DNA of 15,668 nt, taken from an uncultured Ruminococcus sp. (lineage in GTDB: Bacteria; Bacillota; Clostridia; Oscillospirales; CAG-272). Below are positions 1 to 5,993 of this stretch, piece by piece; within the stretch, counting starts at the first letter, position 1, and each line of letters begins with the position of its first letter. Position numbers and translations under genes: made by a program. Location of the stretch: assembly GCA_900551005.1 (NCBI GenBank), contig URUL01000045.1:1-15668 (forward strand), given 5' to 3'. A model generated the notes under the pieces. That model was not told the DNA's origin and made no database searches. It saw only the letters and a list, made by a program, of their open reading frames with translations.

Positions 1-374
1 TCTGCGACGACTCCCGCAGCCTAACTCTCGCTCCCGCATCCGCCGTTTATGCTTATCTGCCGAAGGATTTCGATATGTCTGCAGTGGAGCTTCGCCCGCA
101 CTTTGACAAAGAATCCATAGAAGCGCCCGCAGAAAAAGGAACGTGCGTCGGCAAGCTGACCGTGGCTGTAAACGGGAAAGCGGTAGGCGAGACAGAGATC
201 GTGACAAAATATTCCGTAAAAAGAAGCGACTCTCTGGCGGCAAAAGCATATATGAAAAAAATACTCGGCAGTCCGATTTTCATCATTGCCGTCATCTCTC
301 TGATACTCGCCGCCGTCATTTTTACTTTAGTAAGAATTTACATTTATATGAAAAAAGCCTCGATAAAAAAATAA
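1..374 (+). CDS. D-alanyl-D-alanine carboxypeptidase, C-terminal part (5' truncated by window edge)
   Basis: The reading frame is open from base 3 and ends at TAA 372-374; the N-terminal catalytic part lies outside the window. The visible 123 residues fit the C-terminal beta-sandwich (PBP5_C) domain and membrane anchor of a low-molecular-mass penicillin-binding protein. The stretch APAEKGTCVG followed by KLTVAVNGKAVGE is typical of that domain, which is thought to hold the DD-carboxypeptidase at the membrane while it removes the terminal D-Ala from peptidoglycan stems. A hydrophobic segment (SPIFIIAVISLILAAVIFTL) and a basic tail (RIYIYMKKASIKK) form the anchor. The SxxK, SxN and KTG active-site motifs cannot be checked here. 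The next reading frame begins about 60 bp downstream with no terminator between, so the two are probably co-transcribed. A DacF-type sporulation role is possible because a SpoIIQ-like gene follows, but DacA or DacB types cannot be excluded. Confidence 0.8.
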   Translation, partial: CDDSRSLTLAPASAVYAYLPKDFDMSAVELRPHFDKESIEAPAEKGTCVGKLTVAVNGKAVGETEIVTKYSVKRSDSLAAKAYMKKILGSPIFIIAVISLILAAVIFTLVRIYIYMKKASIKK

Positions 375-437
375 CATATATCGCACTCATCCCGGAAATA
401 CTGAAAACGAAAAGTATTTCCGAAAGGATGTGATTTT

Positions 438-713
438 ACGGATCTCAATAAAGTTCTTTCGCCTGTCGAGACAAAAATACGTGCGGCGGTAAAAAAGCTG
501 AAAAGCATGAATGTCCCCGTCCGCTGTAATAAAAGTTGCCGCGCGGATTTCGGAACCGGCAAAAGAAAACTGCACATAGGGGCTGATATGGACTGCGATA
601 TATGCCTCTGCGATCTCCTGATAGCCGCCGTCGGCTTCTCTGTGATGATATATTTCACGGCGATGCTCATGTGCCCCAAAAAGAAGCGGCGGCACTGCCT
701 GCTTGGAAAATAA
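438..713 (+). CDS. Small Cys-rich single-pass membrane protein of unknown function; start codon abnormal
   Basis: I do not recognise the family. The frame stays open from base 405 to TAA 711-713. The nearest in-frame ATG is at 507 and would give 68 residues, but no good ribosome site precedes it. A good site, AAAGGA (423-428), sits about 9 nt before ACG 438. Starting there gives 91 residues beginning (T/M)DLNKVLSPVETKIRAAVKK, a plausible amphipathic N-terminus in the same frame and codon style. Seven cysteines occur, in RCNKSC, DCDICLC, MCP and HC contexts, around one hydrophobic segment (LLIAAVGFSVMIYFTAMLM), followed by a basic KKKRR tail. It follows the carboxypeptidase gene closely and is itself followed by a hairpin. 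It may use a non-canonical ACG start, use ATG 507, or have lost its start by mutation. Confidence 0.45.
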   Translation, partial: TDLNKVLSPVETKIRAAVKKLKSMNVPVRCNKSCRADFGTGKRKLHIGADMDCDICLCDLLIAAVGFSVMIYFTAMLMCPKKKRRHCLLGK

Positions 714-720
714 GCTTCAT

Positions 721-777
721 CCCGATATGTAAAAATGCGCAAAGCGAGGCATATCGGGACTTATTTTTGCATTTTTC
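721..777 (+). terminator. Probable terminator hairpin after the small Cys-rich gene
   Basis: The arms CCCGATATG (721-729) and CATATCGGG (750-758) pair perfectly over 9 bp around a 20-nt loop and are followed by T-rich ACTTATTTTTGCATTTTTC. The large loop makes it a less classical terminator than the others in this window. It separates the carboxypeptidase/small-protein unit from the next promoter. Confidence 0.5.
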
Positions 778-809
778 AAGCTATCCGGCTCCTGTTTTTT
801 GAAAAAACT

Positions 810-838
810 GTATAAAGAGGAATTTTCGGGCGAAAATA
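810..838 (+). promoter_or_regulatory. Sigma-F-like promoter of the M23/SpoIIQ-like gene
   Basis: GTATA at 810-814 matches the sigma-F -35 pattern GYWTA. GGCGAAAATA at 829-838 matches the -10 pattern GGNRANAMTW at every position. The spacer is 14 nt, against about 15 in the B. subtilis consensus as I recall it. The predicted start of transcription is about 40 nt before the gene, and no sigma-A promoter competes in this interval. This fits forespore expression of a SpoIIQ-like protein. Confidence 0.55.
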
Positions 839-850
839 TAGACAGTCGAT

Positions 851-864
851 TTTCGGCGCCGAAA
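851..864. repeat. Perfect 14-bp palindrome in the spoIIQ-like leader
   Basis: TTTCGGCGCCGAAA at 851-864 is a perfect palindrome between the predicted transcription start and the ribosome site. It could be a protein-binding site or a short 5' hairpin; nothing in the sequence decides which. Confidence 0.4.
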
Positions 865-884
865 GGCAGAAAGGAATTTTGAAA

Positions 885-1562
885 ATGAACGTAAACCAAA
901 GAAAACGACAGCTGAACAAAGGACTCACCATAGCGCTTGCGCTGCTCCTCGTCGCCACACTCTGCATTACGATCATCGCTTTTTCCGTGGGAAGAAAAAA
1001 TAAGCCGTCCGAGCATACGACATCGTCAACAAAGAATACCGAGCAGACTACGACGAAGCAGGAGGAGACCACCGGCACGACAGGCGGAGAAGACAATCCC
1101 GTCGTTACTCCCACCGTGGATTTTCTCTGCCCGCTTACGGCAGGCACCGTAGCATACGGCTACTCTGCGGACGTTGCTGTTTTCTCCCCGACGATGGAAG
1201 ACTACAGAATACATTGCGGCATAGACATACAGGCGGATGCGGGCTCTCCCGTATATGCGGCGGCGGCAGGTACGATAGAGGATATCGTATTGGACCCGAT
1301 GATGGGGCAAAGCGTGACGATCGTGCATGCGGGCGGCTATAAGAGCGTTTACCGCAACCTCTCGACCGTCATTCCCGAAGGACTTGAAAAGGGCAAGATG
1401 ATCGACGCGGGCGATATGATAGGCTCCGTCGGCGATACGGCGCTCGTTGAGATATCCGTTTCTCCGCATCTCCACTTTGAAATATACAAGGATGACGTAA
1501 GCGTAAACCCGCTTTCTCTCATACCCGTAAATTCACTGAGCACCGAAGACTATGAGGACTGA
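885..1562 (+). CDS. spoIIQ: Membrane-anchored M23 peptidase-family protein, SpoIIQ-like
   Basis: The product has 225 residues: a short basic cytoplasmic start, a transmembrane segment (about 13-36), a Thr/Glu-rich linker (about 42-72), and an M23 (LytM) domain (about 80-215). Three zinc ligands are intact: H110 and D114 in HCGID and H197 in HLH. The histidine usually found in the YxHL segment is replaced, since the sequence reads VYRNLS with N158. In sporulating Firmicutes SpoIIQ sits in the forespore membrane and binds SpoIIIAH across the intermembrane space; that role is inferred here from architecture, the substituted residue and the sigma-F-like promoter. ATG 885 is chosen over TTG 879 because AAGGA (871-875) lies 9 nt from the ATG but only 3 nt from the TTG. 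A generic M23 endopeptidase is the alternative. A strong terminator follows. Confidence 0.65.
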   Translation: MNVNQRKRQLNKGLTIALALLLVATLCITIIAFSVGRKNKPSEHTTSSTKNTEQTTTKQEETTGTTGGEDNPVVTPTVDFLCPLTAGTVAYGYSADVAVFSPTMEDYRIHCGIDIQADAGSPVYAAAAGTIEDIVLDPMMGQSVTIVHAGGYKSVYRNLSTVIPEGLEKGKMIDAGDMIGSVGDTALVEISVSPHLHFEIYKDDVSVNPLSLIPVNSLSTEDYED

Positions 1563-1574
1563 ACAGGCTTCCGA

Positions 1575-1618
1575 AAAACCGTCAGAGCAAAACCACCGCT
1601 CTGACGGTTTTGCTTTTT
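1575..1618 (+). terminator. Rho-independent terminator after the spoIIQ-like gene
   Basis: The arms AAAACCGTCAGAGC (1575-1588) and GCTCTGACGGTTTT (1598-1611) pair perfectly over 14 bp around a 9-nt loop, followed by GCTTTTT. Confidence 0.9.
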
Positions 1619-1655
1619 CCCCTCCTTATATATCCATTTTTTCAGAATATTGCTA

Positions 1656-1684
1656 TTGACTTTTGAATATATTTGTAGTATAAT
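1656..1684 (+). promoter_or_regulatory. Sigma-A promoter P1, distal to lipoprotein 1
   Basis: TTGACT (1656-1661), a 17-bp spacer and TATAAT (1679-1684) form a near-perfect sigma-A promoter. Transcription would start near 1691, about 280 nt before the lipoprotein 1 start codon, which is far for a simple promoter. It may drive a long leader or a separate small RNA. Confidence 0.75.
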
Positions 1685-1689
1685 GAGGG

Positions 1690-1742
1690 CGACAGATGGG
1701 GGAATAGGGCTTTGATTTTCAAAGAAAGACTTTTATCTGTCG
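1690..1742 (+). promoter_or_regulatory. Structured 5' leader or candidate small RNA downstream of P1
   Basis: The outer arms CGACAGAT (1690-1697) and ATCTGTCG (1735-1742) pair perfectly and enclose an inner hairpin CTTTGA-TTT-TCAAAG (1710-1724) and a G-rich single-stranded stretch (about 1698-1709). The structure begins at the predicted 5' end of the P1 transcript. The rest of the interval to 1850 is AT-rich, with a weak hairpin TCTC-GAAAA-GAGA (about 1813-1825) followed by CGATTTTTTTT that could end a small RNA. It does not match a riboswitch class I know. Confidence 0.35.
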
Positions 1743-1857
1743 GAAATATTACTTCATTTTCGCATCAACTGTCTGAAAAATTTTGACTTATTTCATGAAA
1801 AAGGTTGTTTTTTCTCGAAAAGAGACGATTTTTTTTAGATTGTTTTTGTAATTTCTA

Positions 1858-1886
1858 TTGACAAAACTGAGATTTGGTGCTAAAAT
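1858..1886 (+). promoter_or_regulatory. Sigma-A promoter P2 of lipoprotein 1
   Basis: TTGACA (1858-1863), a 17-bp spacer and TAAAAT (1881-1886). Transcription from about 1893 gives an 80-nt leader in which GTGCGAG (1901-1907) can pair with CTTGCGC (1926-1932), allowing wobble pairs. AAAGGAG at 1956-1962 is the ribosome site. Confidence 0.85.
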
Positions 1887-1972
1887 GTTAGTAATCACGG
1901 TGCGAGGTGTTTTTCAGACGATATCTTGCGCGGTAAAAAAATTCTTTAATTTAAAAAAGGAGATTTTTTCAC

Positions 1973-3238
1973 ATGAAGAGACTTTTATCACTCTTTCTCG
2001 TAGTAGTTATGCTCTTTGCTGCGCTTGCTATGGTTGCATGTGGTGGTGATCCTGAAGAAACAACGACCCAAAGCACAACAACTTCCAATACCACTGCTTC
2101 GTCAACTACTGAGACGACCACCGAGGCTACCACTACTACGGAAACAACAACGACCGAAACAACCACTACAGAAACAACAACTACAACAACGACCGAAACA
2201 ACAACTACAGAAACAACAACAACAACAACTACAGAAACAACGGCTTCTGAAACAACTACAACATCCGGTACTATAGCTACCGTTACATCCGGTACCTCCG
2301 AAGGCGTGTATGCTCGTTTTGACTTCGGTACAAAGACAGAAGCTGAGGCAAACAACCTCACATCTCACGAGTACCTCACCTCTCACCTTTCATACAACTC
2401 TTCTTACCTCTGGATCGATTATGATGAAGATAACATCATCGTATACGCTACACAGGATTACAACTACAGCACAATGCAGAGCAGCAGGCTCAACTATGCT
2501 CTTGTATTCGACGATATCTCAGCTGATTACACATTTGAAGATCCTCAGGAAATCCACTGCGGCTTCGGTACATGGGATAACTATCCTTACTCCAGCGCTA
2601 ACGTAGGTGTCGAAGGCAAATGGAAAGGCTTCCACCAGTACATAAAGATCCGTTTCGTTAATGCAAGCCCGAATACCAAGATCGGTTTCTGGTACAAGTC
2701 CACATCTCTGGCTACTTACTACACAACTGCTGTCGCTTGCATTCCCGTAACTCCCGGTAAGGCTAACAGCGATTACCTCAATAACGATGCTAACTACCAG
2801 GTAGTTATCTACGATATCCTCAACGCAATGAACCTCGCTACAGGTGCCAACGAACTTACACCTGATAACGGCAAGGGCCCCGGCAACAACTGGATCTGGC
2901 AGGGCGCTTCTCAGTACGTAACAGGTCTCCGTTTCCACCTCCTCGGTAATGCAGCTGGCGGTAACGCTCGTGGCGGTGCTACATTTGCAAAAGCAGGAAA
3001 CAACAAGGCTGATGACGGTACAGGCAATATGATTGCAGCTGATGGTAGCGGTAAGGTTACATCTTGGAGCGCTAACGAAGCTTTGACAAGCGCTAAGGCT
3101 CTTGCAGCTCTTGATACACGCGGTCTTATCAAAGCCGGCAACGCAATCAAGGTTGACTACATCGTATTCGGTTCTTCACCCGATCAGCTCCTCACATACA
3201 AGAGCGCAGCTGAAAAGGCTTACGAAGCAAGCAAATAA
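1973..3238 (+). CDS. Surface lipoprotein 1 of a three-member paralogous family, Thr-rich stalk
   Basis: The product has 421 residues and belongs to no family I can name. A lipoprotein signal ends at Cys23 (lipobox region LAMVAC), so the protein should be lipid-anchored on the outer face of the membrane. Residues 30-98 are almost only Thr and Glu, a flexible stalk that could be O-glycosylated. The globular domain (about 113-421) starts with RFDFGT and contains GPGNNWIWQGAS (302-313), DTRGLIKAGN (381-390) and VDYIVFG (394-400). The aromatic, Gly- and Asn-rich, beta-type sequence recalls carbohydrate-binding beta-sandwiches, but that is only an inference. Codon use is strongly biased (GCT, GGT, AAC, CAG), as in highly expressed genes. 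It has its own promoter and terminator. The two following lipoprotein genes are homologous along the whole domain. Confidence 0.85.
   Translation: MKRLLSLFLVVVMLFAALAMVACGGDPEETTTQSTTTSNTTASSTTETTTEATTTTETTTTETTTTETTTTTTTETTTTETTTTTTTETTASETTTTSGTIATVTSGTSEGVYARFDFGTKTEAEANNLTSHEYLTSHLSYNSSYLWIDYDEDNIIVYATQDYNYSTMQSSRLNYALVFDDISADYTFEDPQEIHCGFGTWDNYPYSSANVGVEGKWKGFHQYIKIRFVNASPNTKIGFWYKSTSLATYYTTAVACIPVTPGKANSDYLNNDANYQVVIYDILNAMNLATGANELTPDNGKGPGNNWIWQGASQYVTGLRFHLLGNAAGGNARGGATFAKAGNNKADDGTGNMIAADGSGKVTSWSANEALTSAKALAALDTRGLIKAGNAIKVDYIVFGSSPDQLLTYKSAAEKAYEASK
2060..2266 (+). repeat. Thr/Glu codon repeat encoding the stalk of lipoprotein 1
   Basis: About 69 codons are mainly ACN with regularly placed GAA/GAG, giving reiterated ETTTT units. 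Synonymous Thr codons are mixed, but short runs of ACA-ACA-ACG and GAAACAACN recur. Such tracts can change length by slippage or recombination. The opposite strand reads as a long Val-rich frame, which is only a shadow of the repeat. Confidence 0.8.
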
Positions 3239-3255
3239 TCAATCATTGATTTTTC

Positions 3256-3288
3256 AAAAGACGCCATCACATGATGGCGTCTTTTTTT
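3256..3288 (+). terminator. Rho-independent terminator after lipoprotein 1
   Basis: The arms GACGCCATC (3260-3268) and GATGGCGTC (3273-3281) enclose a 4-nt loop and are followed by seven T. An upstream AAAA extends the stem. Confidence 0.93.
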
Positions 3289-3412
3289 GCGCATTTGAAG
3301 CTTTCCCCGTCATGAACACTTTCAATATCAGAAAGCTGTATGCCGTGGAAAAAGCAGCGCCTTTTAGTGAAAATATACAATATTTCTCATTTTTGTTCGA
3401 TAAAAAGTACAA

Positions 3413-3441
3413 TTGACAAAAAAAGCATAAAATGATAGAAT
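3413..3441 (+). promoter_or_regulatory. Sigma-A promoter of lipoprotein 2
   Basis: TTGACA (3413-3418), a 17-bp spacer and TAGAAT (3436-3441). It overlaps the upstream in-frame ATG at 3432, which therefore cannot be the translation start. Confidence 0.85.
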
Positions 3442-3452
3442 ATATAAACGTA

Positions 3453-3475
3453 ATATACCCGATAGTCGGGCATAT
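3453..3475 (+). repeat. Inverted repeat in the lipoprotein 2 leader
   Basis: CCCGA (3458-3462) and TCGGG (3466-3470) form a tight hairpin with a TAG loop. ATAT on both outer sides extends it past one mismatch (3453-3475). It starts a few bases into the predicted transcript, so it could stabilise the mRNA 5' end or serve as an operator. Confidence 0.4.
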
Positions 3476-3497
3476 CAAAATAAAAAGGAGAATCTAT

Positions 3498-4607
3498 ATG
3501 AAGAAAATCTTATCTGTTTTTCTCGTTGCGGCAATGCTTGTAGCTGTTCTCGCGACAGTTGCTTGCGGCAATGAACCCGAAGCAACCACGACTACTCTTG
3601 CATCAACCGATGCAACGACGACAACAACGGAAGCCACGACAGAGACTACGACAACAACGTCAACCACAACAACGCAAACAACTACCACTACCGAAACGAC
3701 TACCACGGCAGAAACAACGACTACCATTTTCACAGAGCCTGTTTTTGCACGTTTCGATTTCGGTACAAAGACTTATGCAGAGGATAACAATCTCACATCG
3801 CATGAATACATCACATCGCACCTGACCTACAACAAGACATACATCTCTGTAACATACGATGAAGATAATATCATCGTTACTTCCCTCTTGGATTATAACT
3901 ACAACAGCTCAATGAAATCTAATGGTCACGCATTTTCCCTCCTCTTTGATGACATCTCCGCCGACTATACATTTGAAGATCCGCAGGAGATCCATGCAGG
4001 TATGGGAAAGAACGGCTACCATCAGTATATGAAGATACGTTTTGTCAATGGCAGTCCGAATACCAAGATAAGCTTTGATTGGAAAAGTACCTCTCTGGCT
4101 ACCTGGTACAAAACAGCTGTCTGCGCTATGGATGTTACCCCCGGCAAGGCAAGCGCAGATTATGATGAATATCAGGTCGCTATCTTTGATATCGCAAGAG
4201 AAGTCAACCTTCCTACAGGTGCCAGTGAGATCACAGATGACAATGGCGTAGGCCCCGGCAACAACTGGATCTGGCAGGGCGCTTCTCAGTTTGTAACAGC
4301 CATCCGTTTTGGTGTTCTTGCCTCTTATGTTTCCGGCACTGCACGCAGCGGCGCTACCTTTGCTACAACAGGCTCTAATGCTGTCGATGACGGCACAGGC
4401 AAGATGATCGCAAGCGACGGCAGCGGCAAAGTCACATCATGGACAGCAGGCGAAGAGATCACAGCGGCTAAGGTTGCTGCAAGATACGATACACGCGGTC
4501 TTATCAAGAAGGGCAATTTCGTCAAGATTGACTACATCGTATTCGGTGTATCTCCCGAGCAGCTCATGGAATACAAGAGCAATCTCGAGCGCGCTTCCGA
4601 ATCATAA
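3498..4607 (+). CDS. Surface lipoprotein 2, paralogue of lipoprotein 1
   Basis: The product has 369 residues. The signal ends at Cys23 (LATVAC), a Thr-rich stalk covers about 30-76, and the family domain runs from RFDFGT (85-90) to the end. It is very similar to lipoprotein 1 throughout, with the same GPGNNWIWQGASQ, DTRGLIK and KIDYIVFG segments. It lacks a 17-residue stretch that lipoproteins 1 and 3 both have between PQEIH and HQY (in lipoprotein 1, the TWDNYPYSSANVG part). ATG 3498 is the start because AAAAAGGAG (3482-3490) lies 7 nt before it and the earlier ATG 3432 falls inside the promoter. Function is unknown; a surface binding or adhesion role is inferred from lipid anchor, stalk and domain. 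It forms a monocistronic unit. Confidence 0.85.
   Translation: MKKILSVFLVAAMLVAVLATVACGNEPEATTTTLASTDATTTTTEATTETTTTTSTTTTQTTTTTETTTTAETTTTIFTEPVFARFDFGTKTYAEDNNLTSHEYITSHLTYNKTYISVTYDEDNIIVTSLLDYNYNSSMKSNGHAFSLLFDDISADYTFEDPQEIHAGMGKNGYHQYMKIRFVNGSPNTKISFDWKSTSLATWYKTAVCAMDVTPGKASADYDEYQVAIFDIAREVNLPTGASEITDDNGVGPGNNWIWQGASQFVTAIRFGVLASYVSGTARSGATFATTGSNAVDDGTGKMIASDGSGKVTSWTAGEEITAAKVAARYDTRGLIKKGNFVKIDYIVFGVSPEQLMEYKSNLERASES
3585..3725 (+). repeat. Thr/Glu codon repeat encoding the stalk of lipoprotein 2
   Basis: About 47 codons, mostly ACN with a few GAN and CAA, are the same kind of low-complexity tract as in lipoprotein 1 but shorter. The length difference between the paralogues is consistent with expansion or contraction of the tract. 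Confidence 0.75.
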
Positions 4608-4623
4608 TTTAAAATGCTTTTTG

Positions 4624-4653
4624 AAAGAACGGTCTTCGGACCGTTCTTTTTTT
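4624..4653 (+). terminator. Rho-independent terminator after lipoprotein 2
   Basis: GAACGGTC (4627-4634) and GACCGTTC (4639-4646) close on a TTCG tetraloop and are followed by seven T. AAA before the stem extends the pairing. The following interval to 4802 is AT-rich. I see no convincing promoter in it; the best candidate is a weak TTCAAA (4730-4735) with TATACG (4752-4757) at 16 bp. Confidence 0.93.
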
Positions 4654-4802
4654 GGCAAAAGGAAAATTTTTTATTTGAAATTCAAGGAAAAACTTGCAAA
4701 AGGTTCTCACGCATAAACAGTATCCTTTCTTCAAACAATTTTAATGCGCATTATACGCTTAAAATAAAAATACCATATAGTTCACACAAGGAAGGAATTT
4801 CA

Positions 4803-5939
4803 ATGAAAAAGGCTATATTTTCGATATTGCTCTGCATAAGCATGCTGCTCTGTTCATGTGGCGAGCAGAATCCCATGACAGGCGGCTCATCCGACGGCAC
4901 GGCAAACACAAGCAATACCTCGCAGTCCGTCACCGATTCGGGTGACACATTCACCGGAATGAGCGGCAGTGCTGAGATGTCATCCGGTACAGGCTCGTGG
5001 ACAAATTCCGACACTATTTTCGGCACCACCTCCGACTCAGTCGCTTTGACCACCTTGCGTCCTCTCTTCGCAAGACTTGATTTCGGCACAAAAAGCTATG
5101 CCGTCGACAAAGGTCTCACCACGCATGAATCCATATTAGAGAGGCTCGCATACGATGAAGAGGCGATTTCCGTAGATTTCACGGAAGATTCCATGATCAT
5201 CACGGCAAAAAAGGACGGCATCTTCCAAGCCGCAGGCGAAACAGCAACACTTTCCGATTCGCAATGGTTTCTGCGCGGAAGTGACAAATGCTACTACCCG
5301 ATAAACACCTTTGCCATCATGTTTGATGCCCTGCCCGACTATGATTTTGAAGGCGAGCTCGTCTCGGGCTACGGCACGTGGTCAGGCTATCCCCATTCTT
5401 ATGACAATGTCGGCGTTGAGGACAAATGGGGCGGCGGGCATCAGTATATGAAGATCAGAATAAAAAATCCCGGTGACAACACCAAAATCGCCATGGCTTT
5501 CAATAACGCCTCATCTTATGCCACCACGCAGTTTGCCGTGATGGGAATACGAGATCATCAGTCCGAATACAGGACCTATATATACGACATCACTTATGCC
5601 GCAACGTATCCCTCCGGCAAGGGCGTTATGCTCCCCGGCATTGCTCCCGGCAATAACTGGACATGGAAACAGAATTACCCCGTGACCGGGCTTCGTTTTC
5701 ATCTGCTCGGCTCGACGTGCTCCTATGCGCATGCTTTTCTCAATAATAAATTCGAGGAAAATGAAACCGCTGCGGATTATGATGAGTTCGGCGAATATTT
5801 TTCGCGGCTGGACTCACGTGCACTCATAAAAGCGGGAGATACGGTCGAAATTGACTATATTTTATTCGGTGCGACACCCGAGCAACTTAATTCTTATCAA
5901 AGCTATATAGAAGCTTCCGCATCATCCTCCGCAGAATAA
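4803..5939 (+). CDS. Surface lipoprotein 3, divergent paralogue
   Basis: The product has 378 residues. The signal peptide ends at Cys19 (LLCSC lipobox). The stalk (about 22-85) is rich in Ser, Gly and Thr rather than nearly pure Thr. The family domain begins at ARLDFGT and keeps the landmarks GYGTWSGYP, NVGVEDKW, HQYMKIRI, APGNNWTWKQN, RLDSRALIKAGDT and EIDYILFG. It lacks the stretch around GATFAKAGN/DDGTGNMIA found in lipoproteins 1 and 2. Codon use is more GC-rich at third positions than in 1 and 2, suggesting lower expression or an older divergence. AAGGAAGGAA (4788-4797) precedes ATG 4803; the frame is open further upstream, but that part runs through the preceding terminator. Function unknown. 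Confidence 0.82.
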   Translation: MKKAIFSILLCISMLLCSCGEQNPMTGGSSDGTANTSNTSQSVTDSGDTFTGMSGSAEMSSGTGSWTNSDTIFGTTSDSVALTTLRPLFARLDFGTKSYAVDKGLTTHESILERLAYDEEAISVDFTEDSMIITAKKDGIFQAAGETATLSDSQWFLRGSDKCYYPINTFAIMFDALPDYDFEGELVSGYGTWSGYPHSYDNVGVEDKWGGGHQYMKIRIKNPGDNTKIAMAFNNASSYATTQFAVMGIRDHQSEYRTYIYDITYAATYPSGKGVMLPGIAPGNNWTWKQNYPVTGLRFHLLGSTCSYAHAFLNNKFEENETAADYDEFGEYFSRLDSRALIKAGDTVEIDYILFGATPEQLNSYQSYIEASASSSAE

Positions 5940-5943
5940 TTTA

Positions 5944-5993
5944 TGACGGCAAGCCATGATGTCATAAGGAAGATCATGGCTTGTCACTTTTTG
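5944..5993 (+). terminator. Terminator after lipoprotein 3
   Basis: CAAGCCATGAT (5950-5960) pairs with ATCATGGCTTG (5973-5983) over 11 bp around a 12-nt loop, followed by TCACTTTTTG. Confidence 0.8.

Noticed and set aside
344..742. Minus-strand frames opposite the small Cys-rich gene
   Set aside because: They span the carboxypeptidase end and the hairpin region, show no recognisable domain and have no ribosome site. The plus-strand frame has better composition and context.
1969..2361. Long Val-rich minus-strand frame opposite lipoprotein 1 (also 3494-3733 opposite lipoprotein 2)
   Set aside because: Thr codons ACN read as Val or Cys on the other strand; the frames are shadows of the stalk repeats.
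3432..3497. Upstream ATG extension of lipoprotein 2
   Set aside because: It overlaps the -10 box of the promoter and would destroy the lipoprotein signal; ATG 3498 has an excellent ribosome site.
4614..4802. Upstream extension of lipoprotein 3
   Set aside because: It runs through the terminator of lipoprotein 2. ATG 4803 with AAGGAAGGAA gives a standard lipoprotein signal.
4654..4802. Promoter of lipoprotein 3
   Set aside because: Only weak matches (TTCAAA and TATACG at 16 bp) are present, so no promoter is annotated, although the upstream terminator implies there should be one.
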